Shown: piece by piece, positions 51,042-63,887 of the stretch
How positions within the stretch are numbered: position 1 is the stretch's first letter
How the letters are laid out: each line of letters opens with the position of its first letter
Assembly: GCA_964057225.1 (NCBI GenBank)
Contig: OZ059897.1
Span: 22,816,001-22,880,000 of the forward strand
Length of the DNA stretch: 64,000 bases
Source of the DNA: Auanema rhodensis
Taxonomy: Eukaryota > Nematoda > Chromadorea > Rhabditida > Rhabditidae
Direction of reading: 5' to 3'
Position numbers and translations under genes: made by a program
The notes under the pieces: model-generated
The model's database searches: none
Told to the model about the DNA's origin: nothing
What the model saw: only the letters and a program-made list of their open reading frames with translations

Positions 51042-53681
51042 TAATTAGCATAAATTAAAGTTCACGTAAATTTCAAAGTCATGGTTACCATGAACCAATA
51101 TCAATAAAAATTTGTTTTTAGACTAATATGGACATGGGGAATCTAATTTTGAAAACCGCATCTTTTTATCTTTCACGTGAAGCGAGTTACATACCAAGTG
51201 CACATCACGTGTACATTTAATTAGCATAAATTAAAGTTCACGTAAATTTCAAAGTCATGGTTACCATGAACCAATATCAATAAAAATTTGTTTTTAGACT
51301 AATATGGACATGGGGAATCTAATTTTGAAAACCGCATCTCTTTATCTTTCACGTGAAGCGAGTTACATACCAAGTGCACATCACGTGTACATTTAATTAG
51401 CATAAATTAAAGTTCACGTAAATTTCAAAGTCATGGTTACCATGAACCAATATCAATAAAAATTTGTTTTTAGACTAATATGGACATGGGGAATCTAATT
51501 TTGAAAACCGCATCTCTTTATCTTTCACGTGAAGCGAGTTACATACCAAGTGCACATCACGTGTACATTTAATTAGCATAAATTAAAGTTCACGTAAATT
51601 TCAAAGTCATGGTTACCATGAACCAATATCAATAAAAATTTGTTTTTAGACTAATATGGACATGGGGAATCTAATTTTGAAAACCGCATCTCTTCATCTT
51701 TCACGTGAAGCGAGTTACATACCAAGTGCACATCACGTGTACATTTAATTAGCATAAATTAAAGTTCACGTAAATTTCAAAGTCATGGTTACCATGCACC
51801 AATATCAATAAAAATTTGTTTTTAGACTAATATGGACATGGGGAATCTAATTTTGAAAACCGCATCTCTTTATCTTTCACGTGAAGCGAGTTACATACCA
51901 AGTGCACATCACGTGTACATTTAATTAGCATAAATTAAAGTTCACGTAAATTTCAAAGTCATGGTTACCATGAACCAATATCAATAAAAATTTGTTTTTA
52001 GACTAATATGGACATGGGGAATCTAATTTTGAAAACCGCATCTCTTTATCTTTCACATGAAGCGAGTTACATACCAAGTGCACATCACGTGTACATTTAA
52101 TTAGCATAAATTAAAGTTCACGTAAATTTCAAAGTCATGGTTACCATGAAGCAATATCAATAAAAATTTGTTTTTAGACTAATATGGACATGGGGAATCT
52201 AATTTTGAAAACCGCATCTTTTTATCTTTCACGTGAAGCGAGTTACATACCAAGTGCACATCACGTGTACATTTAATTAGCATAAATTAAAGTTCACGTA
52301 AATTTCAAAGTCATGGTTACCATGCACCAATATCAATAAAAATTTGTTTTTAGACTAATATGGACATGGGGAATCTAATTTTGAAAACCGCATCTCTTCA
52401 TCTTTCACGTGAAGCGAGTTACATACCAAGTGCACATCACGTGTACATTTAATTAGCATAAATTAAAGTTCACGTAAATTTCAAAGTCATGGTTACCATG
52501 CACCAATATCAATAAAAATTTGTTTTTAGACTAATATGGACATGGGGAATCTAATTTTGAAAACCGCATCTCTTTATCTTTCACGTGAAGCGAGTTACAT
52601 ACCAAGTGCACATCACGTGTACATTTAATTAGCATAAATTAAAGTTCACGTAAATTTCAAAGTCATGGTTACCATGAACCAATATCAATAAAAATTTGTT
52701 TTTAGACTAATATGGACATGGGGAATCTAATTTTGAAAACCGCATCTCTTTATCTTTCACGTGAAGCGAGTTACATACCAAGTGCACATCACGTGTACAT
52801 TTAATTAGCATAAATTAAAGTTCACGTAAATTTCAAAGTCATGGTTACCATGCACCAATATCAATAAAAATTTGTTTTTAGACTAATATGGACATGGGGA
52901 ATCTAATTTTGAAAACCGCATCTCTTCATCTTTTACGTGAAGCGAGTTACATACCAAGTGCACATCACGTGTACATTTAATGAGCATAAATTAAAGTTCA
53001 CGTAAATTTCAAAGTCATGGTTACCATGAACCAATATCAATAAAAATTTGTTTTTAGACTAATATGGACATGGGGAATCTAATTTTGAAAACCGCATCTT
53101 TTTATCTTTCACGTGAAGCGAGTTACATACCAAGTGCACATCACGTGTACATTTAATTAGCATAAATTAAAGTTCACGTAAATTTCAAAGTCATGGTTAC
53201 CATGCACCAATATCAATAAAAATTTGTTTTTAGACTAATATGGACATGGGGAATCTAATTTTGAAAACCGCATCTCTTTATCTTTCACGTGAAGCGAGTT
53301 ACATACCAAGTGCACATCACGTGTACATTTAATTAGCATAAATTAAAGTTCACGTAAATTTCAAAGTCATGGTTACCATGAACCAATATCAATAAAAATT
53401 TGTTTTTAGACTAATATGGACATGGGGAATCTAATTTTGTAAACCGCATCTTTTTATCTTTCACATGAAGCGAGTTACATACCAAGTGCACATCACGTGT
53501 ACATTTAATTAGCATAAATTAAAGTTCACGTAAATTTCAAAGTCATGGTTACCATGAACCAATATCAATAAAAATTTGTTTTTAGACTAATATGGACATG
53601 GGGAATCTAATTTTGAAAACCGCATCTCTTTATCTTTCACGTGAAGCGAGTTACATACCAAGTGCACATCACGTGTACATT

Positions 53682-54209
53682 TAATTAGCATAAATTAAAG
53701 TTCACGTAAATTTCAAAGTCATGGTTACCATGAACCAATATCAATAAAAATTTGTTTTTAGACTAATATGGACATGGGGAATCTAATTTTGTAAACCGCA
53801 TCTCTTTATCTTTCACATGAAGCGAGTTACATACCAAGTGCACATCACGTGTACATTTAATTAGCATAAATTAAAGTTCACGTAAATTTCAAAGTCATGG
53901 TTACCATGAACCAATATCAATAAAAATTTGTTTTTAGACTAATATGGACATGGGGAATCTAATTTTGTAAACCGCATCTCTTTATCTTTCACATGAAGCG
54001 AGTTACATACCAAGTGCACATCACGTGTACATTTAATTAGCATAAATTAAAGTTCACGTAAATTTCAAAGTCATGGTTACCATGAACCAATATCAATAAA
54101 AATTTGTTTTTAGACTAATATGGACATGGGGAATCTAATTTTGTAAACCGCATCTCTTTATCTTTCACATGAAGCGAGTTACATACCAAGTGCACATCAC
54201 GTGTACATT
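53682..54209 (+). repeat. Run of three monomers sharing p111 T and p136 A
   Basis: Copies 306-308 each carry TTTTGTAAACC (53792, 53968, 54144) with CACATG, exactly 176 bp apart, and look identical over their length. This is the clearest single-monomer amplification in the window. Related copies at 53330-53505 and 56322-56497 share the p111 T change. Confidence 0.85.
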
Positions 54210-57200
54210 TAATTAGCATAAATTAAAGTTCACGTAAATTTCAAAGTCATGGTTACCATGAACCAATATCAATAAAAATTTGTTTTTAGACTAATATGGA
54301 CATGGGGAATCTAATTTTGAAAACCGCATCTCTTTATCTTTCACGTGAAGCGAGTTACATACCAAGTGCACATCACGTGTACATTTAATTAGCATAAATT
54401 AAAGTTCACGTAAATTTCAAAGTCATGGTTACCATGAACCAATATCAATAAAAATTTGTTTTTAGACTAATATGGACATGGGGAATCTAATTTTGAAAAC
54501 CGCATCTCTTTATCTTTCACATGAAGCGAGTTACATACCAAGTGCACATCACGTGTACATTTAATTAGCATAAATTAAAGTTCACGTAAATTTCAAAGTC
54601 ATGGTTACCATGAACCAATATCAATAAAAATTTGTTTTTAGACTAATATGGACATGGGGAATCTAATTTTGAAAACCGCATCTCTTTATCTTTCACATGA
54701 AGCGAGTTACATACCAAGTGCACATCACGTGTACATTTAATTAGCATAAATTAAAGTTCACGTAAATTTCAAAGTCATGGTTACCATGAAGCAATATCAA
54801 TAAAAATTTGTTTTTAGACTAATATGGACATGGGGAATCTAATTTTGAAAACCGCATCTTTTTATCTTTCACGTGAAGCGAGTTACATACCAAGTGCACA
54901 TCACGTGTACATTTAATTAGCATAAATTAAAGTTCACGTAAATTTCAAAGTCATGGTTACCATGCACCAATATCAATAAAAATTTGTTTTTAGACTAATA
55001 TGGACATGGGGAATCTAATTTTGAAAACCGCATCTCTTCATCTTTTACGTGAAGCGAGTTACATACCAAGTGCACATCACGTGTACATTTAATGAGCATA
55101 AATTAAAGTTCACGTAAATTTCAAAGTCATGGTTACCATGAACCAATATCAATAAAAATTTGTTTTTAGACTAATATGGACATGGGGAATCTAATTTTGA
55201 AAACCGCATCTTTTTATCTTTCACGTGAAGCGAGTTACATACCAAGTGCACATCACGTGTACATTTAATTAGCATAAATTAAAGTTCACGTAAATTTCAA
55301 AGTCATGGTTACCATGCACCAATATCAATAAAAATTTGTTTTTAGACTAATATGGACATGGGGAATCTAATTTTGAAAACCGCATCTCTTCATCTTTCAC
55401 GTGAAGCGAGTTACATACCAAGTGCACATCACGTGTACATTTAATTAGCATAAATTAAAGTTCACGTAAATTTCAAAGTCATGGTTACCATGCACCAATA
55501 TCAATAAAAATTTGTTTTTAGACTAATATGGACATGGGGAATCTAATTTTGAAAACCGCATCTCTTCATCTTTTACGTGAAGCGAGTTACATACCAAGTG
55601 CACATCACGTGTACATTTAATGAGCATAAATTAAAGTTCACGTAAATTTCAAAGTCATGGTTACCATGAACCAATATCAATAAAAATTTGTTTTTAGACT
55701 AATATGGACATGGGGAATCTAATTTTGAAAACCGCATCTTTTTATCTTTCACGTGAAGCGAGTTACATACCAAGTGCACATCACGTGTACATTTAATTAG
55801 CATAAATTAAAGTTCACGTAAATTTCAAAGTCATGGTTACCATGCACCAATATCAATAAAAATTTGTTTTTAGACTAATATGGACATGGGGAATCTAATT
55901 TTGAAAACCGCATCTCTTTATCTTTCACGTGAAGCGAGTTACATACCAAGTGCACATCACGTGTACATTTAATTAGCATAAATTAAAGTTCACGTAAATT
56001 TCAAAGTCATGGTTACCATGAACCAATATCAATAAAAATTTGTTTTTAGACTAATATGGACATGGGGAATCTAATTTTGAAAACCGCATCTCTTTATCTT
56101 TCACGTGAAGCGAGTTACATACCAAGTGCACATCACGTGTACATTTAATTAGCATAAATTAAAGTTCACGTAAATTTCAAAGTCATGGTTACCATGCACC
56201 AATATCAATAAAAATTTGTTTTTAGACTAATATGGACATGGGGAATCTAATTTTGAAAACCGCATCTCTTTATCTTTCACGTGAAGCGAGTTACATACCA
56301 AGTGCACATCACGTGTACATTTAATTAGCATAAATTAAAGTTCACGTAAATTTCAAAGTCATGGTTACCATGAACCAATATCAATAAAAATTTGTTTTTA
56401 GACTAATATGGACATGGGGAATCTAATTTTGTAAACCGCATCTCTTTATCTTTCACATGAAGCGAGTTACATACCAAGTGCACATCACGTGTACATTTAA
56501 TTAGCATAAATTAAAGTTCACGTAAATTTCAAAGTCATGGTTACCATGAACCAATATCAATAAAAATTTGTTTTTAGACTAATATGGACATGGGGAATCT
56601 AATTTTGAAAACCGCATCTCTTTATCTTTCACGTGAAGCGAGTTACATACCAAGTGCACATCACGTGTACATTTAATTAGCATAAATTAAAGTTCACGTA
56701 AATTTCAAAGTCATGGTTACCATGAACCAATATCAATAAAAATTTGTTTTAAGACTAATATGGACATGGGGAATCTAATTTTGAAAACCGCATCTCTTTA
56801 TCTTTCACGTGAAGCGAGTTACATACCAAGTGCACATCACGTGTACATTTAATTAGCATAAATTAAAGTTCACGTAAATTTCAAAGTCATGGTTACCATG
56901 AACCAATATCAATAAAAATTTGTTTTTAGACTAATATGGACATGGGGAATCTAATTTTGAAAACCGCATCTCTTCATCTTTTACGTGAAGCGAGTTACAT
57001 ACCAAGTGCACATCACGTGTACATTTAATGAGCATAAATTAAAGTTCACGTAAATTTCAAAGTCATGGTTACCATGAACTAATATCAATAAAAATTTGTT
57101 TTTAGACTAATATGGACATGGGGAATCTAATTTTGAAAACCGCATCTCTTTATCTTTCACGTGAAGCGAGTTACATACCAAGTGCACATCACGTGTACAT

Positions 57201-58081
57201 TTAATTAGCATAAATTAAAGTTCACGTAAATTTCAAAGTCATGGTTACCATGAACCAATATCAATAAAAATTTGTTTTTAGACTAATATGGACATGGGGA
57301 ATCTAATTTTGAAAACCGCATCTCTTTATCTTTCACGTGAAGCGAGTTACATACCAAGTGCACATTACGTGTACATTTAATTAGCATAAATTAAAGTTCA
57401 CGTAAATTTCAAAGTCATGGTTACCATGCACCAATATCAATAAAAATTTGTTTTTAGACTAATATGGACATGGGGAATCTAATTTTGAAAACCGCATCTC
57501 TTTATCTTTCACGTGAAGCGAGTTACATACCAAGTGCACATTACGTGTACATTTAATTAGCATAAATTAAAGTTCACGTAAATTTCAAAGTCATGGTTAC
57601 CATGAACCAATATCAATAAAAATTTGTTTTTAGACTAATATGGACATGGGGAATCTAATTTTGAAAACCGCATCTCTTTATCTTTCACGTGAAGCGAGTT
57701 ACATACCAAGTGCACATCACGTGTACATTTAATTAGCATAAATTAAAGTTCACGTAAATTTCAAAGTCATGGTTACCATGAACCAATATCAATAAAAATT
57801 TGTTTTTAGACTAATATGGACATGGGGAATCTAATTTTGAAAACCGCATCTCTTTATCTTTCACGTGAAGCGAGTTACATACCAAGTGCACATCACGTGT
57901 ACATTTAATTAGCATAAATTAAAGTTCACGTAAATTTCAAAGTCATGGTTACCATGAACCAATATCAATAAAAATTTGTTTTTAGACTAATATGGACATG
58001 GGGAATCTAATTTTGAAAACCGCATCTCTTTATCTTTCACGTGAAGCGAGTTACATACCAAGTGCACATCACGTGTACATT

Positions 58082-60720
58082 TAATTAGCATAAATTAAAG
58101 TTCACGTAAATTTCAAAGTCATGGTTACCATGAACCAATATCAATGAAAATTTGTTTTTAGACTAATATGACATGGGGAATCTAATTTTGAAAACCGCAT
58201 CTCTTTATCTTACACATGAAGCGAGTTACATACCAAGTGCACATCACGTGTACATTTAATTAGCATAAATTAAAGTTCACGTAAATTTCAAAGTCATGGT
58301 TACCATGAAGCAATATCAATAAAAATTTGTTTTTAGACTAATATGGACATGGGGAATCTAATTTTGAAAACCGCATCTTTTTATCTTTCACGTGAAGCGA
58401 GTTACATACCAAGTGCACATCACGTGTACATTTAATTAGCATAAATTAAAGTTCACGTAAATTTCAAAGTCATGGTTACCATGAACCAATATCAATAAAA
58501 ATTTGTTTTTAGACTAATATGGACATGGGGAATCTAATTTTGAAAACCGCATCTCTTTATCTTTCACGTGAAGCGAGTTACATACCAAGTGCACATCACG
58601 TGTACATTTAATTAGCATAAATTAAAGTTCACGTAAATTTCAAAGTCATGGTTACCATGCACCAATATCAATAAAAATTTGTTTTTAGACTAATATGGAC
58701 ATGGGGAATCTAATTTTGAAAACCGCATCTCTTTATCTTTCACGTGAAGCGAGTTACATACCAAGTGCACATCACGTGTACATTTAATTAGCATAAATTA
58801 AAGTTCACGTAAATTTCAAAGTCATGGTTACCATGAACCAATATCAATAAAAATTTGTTTTTAAACTAATATGGACATGGGGAATCTAATTTTGAGAACC
58901 GCATCTCTTTATCTTTCACGTGAAGCGAGTTACATACCAAGTGCACATCACGTGTACATTTAATTAGCATAAATTAAAGTTCACGTAAATTTCAAAGTCA
59001 TGGTTACCATGCACCAATATCAATAAAAATTTGTTTTTAGACTAATATGGACATGGGGAATCTAATTTTGAAAACCGCATCTCTTTATCTTTCACGTGAA
59101 GCGAGTTACATACCAAGTGCACATCACGTGTACATTTAATTAGCATAAATTAAAGTTCACGTAAATTTCAAAGTCATGGTTACCATGAACCAATATCAAT
59201 AAAAATTTGTTTTTAGACTAATATGGACATGAGGAATCTAATTTTGAAAACCGCATCTCTTTATCTTTCACATGAAGCGAGTTACATACCAAGTGCACAT
59301 CACGTGTACATTTAATTAGCATAAATTAAAGTTCACGTAAATTTCAAAGTCATGGTTACCATGAAGCAATATCAATAAAAATTTGTTTTTAGACTAATAT
59401 GGACATGGGGAATCTAATTTTGAAAACCGCATCTTTTTATCTTTCACGTGAAGCGAGTTACATACCAAGTGCACATCACGTGTACATTTAATTAGCATAA
59501 ATTAAAGTTCACGTAAATTTCAAAGTCATGGTTACCATGAACCAATATCAATAAAAATTTGTTTTTAGACTAATATGGACATGGGGAATCTAATTTTGAA
59601 AACCGCATCTCTTTATCTTTCACGTGAAACGAGTTACATACCAAGTGCACATCACGTGTACATTTAATTAGCATAAATTAAAGTTCACGTAAATTTCAAA
59701 GTCATGGTTACCATGCACCAATATCAATAAAAATTTGTTTTTAGACTAATATGGACATGGGGAATCTAATTTTGAAAACCGCATCTCTTTATCTTTCACG
59801 TGAAGCGAGTTACATACCTAGTGCACATCACGTGTATATTTAATTAGCATAAATTAAAGTTCACGTAAATTTCAAAGTCATGGTTACCATGCACCAATAT
59901 CAATAAAAATTTGTTTTTAGACTAATATGGACATGGGGAATCTAATTTTGAAAACCGCATCTCTTTATCTTTCACGTGAAGCGAGTTACATACCTAGTGC
60001 ACATCACGTGTATATTTAATTAGCATAAATTAAAGTTCACGTAAATTTCAAAGTCATGGTTACCATGAAGCAATATCAATAAAAATTTGTTTTTAGACTA
60101 ATATGGACATGGGGAATCTAATTTTGAAAACCGCATCTCTTTATCTTTCACGTGAAGCGAGTTACATACCAAGTGCACATCACGTGTACATTTAATTAGC
60201 ATAAATTAAAGTTCACGTAAATTTCAAAGTCATGGTTACCATGAACCAATATCAATAAAAATTTGTTTTTAGACTAATATGGACATGAGGAATCTAATTT
60301 TGAAAACCGCATCTCTTTATCTTTCACATGAAGCGAGTTACATACCAAGTGCACATCACGTGTACATTTAATTAGCATAAATTAAAGTTCACGTAAATTT
60401 CAAAGTCATGGTTACCATGAAGCAATATCAATAAAAATTTGTTTTTAGACTAATATGGACATGGGGAATCTAATTTTGAAAACCGCATCTTTTTATCTTT
60501 CACGTGAAGCGAGTTACATACCAAGTGCACATCACGTGTACATTTAATTAGCATAAATTAAAGTTCACGTAAATTTCAAAGTCATGGTTACCATGAACCA
60601 ATATCAATAAAAATTTGTTTTTAGACTAATATGGACATGAGGAATCTAATTTTGAAAACCGCATCTCTTTATCTTTCACATGAAGCGAGTTACATACCAA
60701 GTGCACATCACGTGTACATT
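58082..60720 (+). repeat. Fifteen-monomer higher-order repeat F, first copy (2639 bp)
   Basis: Copies 331-345. The first monomer (58082-58256, 175 bp) has TCAATGAAAA (p65 G at 58146), a deleted G (ATATGACATG) and CTTACACATG. GAGAACC with TTTTTAAAC follows at 58864-58896. Several copies with GAGGAATC plus CACATG, and ACCTAGTGC plus GTGTATATT, follow. The same first monomer returns at 60721 with all its private changes, defining a 15-monomer unit. At 2639 bp it is 15 x 176 minus the deleted base. Confidence 0.92.
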
Positions 60721-63700
60721 TAATTAGCATAAATTAAAGTTCACGTAAATTTCAAAGTCATGGTTACCATGAACCAATATCAATGAAAATTTGTTTTTAG
60801 ACTAATATGACATGGGGAATCTAATTTTGAAAACCGCATCTCTTTATCTTACACATGAAGCGAGTTACATACCAAGTGCACATCACGTGTACATTTAATT
60901 AGCATAAATTAAAGTTCACGTAAATTTCAAAGTCATGGTTACCATGAAGCAATATCAATAAAAATTTGTTTTTAGACTAATATGGACATGGGGAATCTAA
61001 TTTTGAAAACCGCATCTTTTTATCTTTCACGTGAAGCGAGTTACATACCAAGTGCACATCACGTGTACATTTAATTAGCATAAATTAAAGTTCACGTAAA
61101 TTTCAAAGTCATGGTTACCATGAACCAATATCAATAAAAATTTGTTTTTAGACTAATATGGACATGGGGAATCTAATTTTGAAAACCGCATCTCTTTATC
61201 TTTCACGTGAAGCGAGTTACATACCAAGTGCACATCACGTGTACATTTAATTAGCATAAATTAAAGTTCACGTAAATTTCAAAGTCATGGTTACCATGCA
61301 CCAATATCAATAAAAATTTGTTTTTAGACTAATATGGACATGGGGAATCTAATTTTGAAAACCGCATCTCTTTATCTTTCACGTGAAGCGAGTTACATAC
61401 CAAGTGCACATCACGTGTACATTTAATTAGCATAAATTAAAGTTCACGTAAATTTCAAAGTCATGGTTACCATGAACCAATATCAATAAAAATTTGTTTT
61501 TAAACTAATATGGACATGGGGAATCTAATTTTGAGAACCGCATCTCTTTATCTTTCACGTGAAGCGAGTTACATACCAAGTGCACATCACGTGTACATTT
61601 AATTAGCATAAATTAAAGTTCACGTAAATTTCAAAGTCATGGTTACCATGCACCAATATCAATAAAAATTTGTTTTTAGACTAATATGGACATGAGGAAT
61701 CTAATTTTGAAAACCGCATCTCTTTATCTTTCACATGAAGCGAGTTACATACCAAGTGCACATCACGTGTACATTTAATTAGCATAAATTAAAGTTCACG
61801 TAAATTTCAAAGTCATGGTTACCATGAAGCAATATCAATAAAAATTTGTTTTTAGACTAATATGGACATGGGGAATCTAATTTTGAAAACCGCATCTTTT
61901 TATCTTTCACGTGAAGCGAGTTACATACCAAGTGCACATCACGTGTACATTTAATTAGCATAAATTAAAGTTCACGTAAATTTCAAAGTCATGGTTACCA
62001 TGCACCAATATCAATAAAAATTTGTTTTTAGACTAATATGGACATGGGGAATCTAATTTTGAAAACCGCATCTCTTTATCTTTCACGTGAAGCGAGTTAC
62101 ATACCAAGTGCACATCACGTGTACATTTAATTAGCATAAATTAAAGTTCACGTAAATTTCAAAGTCATGGTTACCATGCACCAATATCAATAAAAATTTG
62201 TTTTTAGACTAATATGGACATGGGGAATCTAATTTTGAAAACCGCATCTCTTTATCTTTCACGTGAAGCGAGTTACATACCTAGTGCACATCACGTGTAT
62301 ATTTAATTAGCATAAATTAAAGTTCACGTAAATTTCAAAGTCATGGTTACCATGAAGCAATATCAATAAAAATTTGTTTTTAGACTAATATGGACATGGG
62401 GAATCTAATTTTGAAAACCGCATCTCTTTATCTTTCACGTGAAGCGAGTTACATACCAAGTGCACATCACGTGTACATTTAATTAGCATAAATTAAAGTT
62501 CACGTAAATTTCAAAGTCATGGTTACCATGAACCAATATCAATAAAAATTTGTTTTTAGACTAATATGGACATGAGGAATCTAATTTTGAAAACCGCATC
62601 TCTTTATCTTTCACATGAAGCGAGTTACATACCAAGTGCACATCACGTGTACATTTAATTAGCATAAATTAAAGTTCACGTAAATTTCAAAGTCATGGTT
62701 ACCATGAAGCAATATCAATAAAAATTTGTTTTTAGACTAATATGGACATGGGGAATCTAATTTTGAAAACCGCATCTTTTTATCTTTCACGTGAAGCGAG
62801 TTACATACCAAGTGCACATCACGTGTACATTTAATTAGCATAAATTAAAGTTCACGTAAATTTCAAAGTCATGGTTACCATGAACCAATATCAATAAAAA
62901 TTTGTTTTTAGACTAATATGGACATGGGGAATCTAATTTTGAAAACCGCATCTCTTTATCTTTCACGTGAAGCGAGTTACATACCAAGTGCACATCACGT
63001 GTACATTTAATTAGCATAAATTAAAGTTCACGTAAATTTCAAAGTCATGGTTACCATGCACCAATATCAATAAAAATTTGTTTTTAGACTAATATGGACA
63101 TGGGGAATCTAATTTTGAAAACCGCATCTCTTTATCTTTCACGTGAAGCGAGTTACATACCTAGTGCACATCACGTGTATATTTAATTAGCATGAATTAA
63201 AGTTCACGTAAATTTCAAAGTCATGGTTACCATGCACCAATATCAATAAAAATTTGTTTTTAGACTAATATGGACATGGGGAATCTAATTTTGAAAACCG
63301 CATCTCTTTATCTTTCACGTGAAGCGAGTTACATACCTAGTGCACATCACGTGTATATTTAATTAGCATAAATTAAAGTTCACGTAAATTTCAAAGTCAT
63401 GGTTACCATGAAGCAATATCAATAAAAATTTGTTTTTAGACTAATATGGACATGGGGAATCTAATTTTGAAAACCGCATCTCTTTATCTTTCACATGAAG
63501 CGAGTTACATACCAAGTGCACATCACGTGTACATTTAATTAGCATAAATTAAAGTTCACGTAAATTTCAAAGTCATGGTTACCATGCACCAATATCAATA
63601 AAAATTTGTTTTTAGACTAATATGGACATGGGGAATCTAATTTTGAAAACCGCATCTCTTTATCTTTCACGTGAAGCGAGTTACATACCTAGTGCACATC

Positions 63701-63887
63701 ACGTGTACATTTAATTAGCATAAATTAAAGTTCACGTAAATTTCAAAGTCATGGTTACCATGAACCAATATCAATAAAAATTTGTTTTTAGACTAATATG
63801 GACATGGGGAATCTAATTTTGAAAACCGCATCTCTTTATCTTTCACGTGAAGCGAGTTACATACCAAGTGCACATCACGTGTACATT
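60721..63887 (+). repeat. Higher-order repeat F, second copy and continuation
   Basis: Copies 346-363. The first five monomers repeat copies 331-335 exactly in markers (p65 G at 60785, deletion near 60810, CTTACACATG, GAGAACC at 61535). After that the order is one monomer shorter, through the chimeric copy at 61600-61775, and then continues with ACCTAGTGC/GTGTATATT copies (62281, 63161, 63339), GAAGC copies and a p11 G copy at about 63194. The continuation beyond copy 360 is not clearly collinear with the first F copy. Confidence 0.85.
61600..61775 (+). repeat. Chimeric monomer (copy 351), probable exchange junction
   Basis: This copy has GCACC (p52 C) in its 5' part and GAGGAATC plus CACATG (p96 A, p136 A) in its 3' part. 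In the first F copy these belong to two successive monomers: the GCACC copy at 58961-59136 and the GAACC/GAGG/CACATG copy at 59137-59312. All other GAGG plus CACATG copies I saw are GAACC. The second F copy is one monomer shorter here, as expected from a deletion or unequal crossover between p52 and p96. Confidence 0.82.

Larger units (their letters stand above)
44706..58081 (+). repeat. Variant domain V, second part (copies 255-330)
   Basis: Mosaic of the p136 A / p54 G+p123 T module, TTCATCTTTTACG plus p5 G pairs, and plain GAACC/GCACC copies. Copy 270 (47346-47521) combines TTAACATG, CATGTGG, ACCTAGTGC and GTGTATATT, markers otherwise found in separate copies. A p107-111 region variant TTTTGTAAACC (p111 T) occurs at 53440, 53792, 53968, 54144 and 56432. 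The stretch is satellite throughout, with no genes. Confidence 0.88.
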
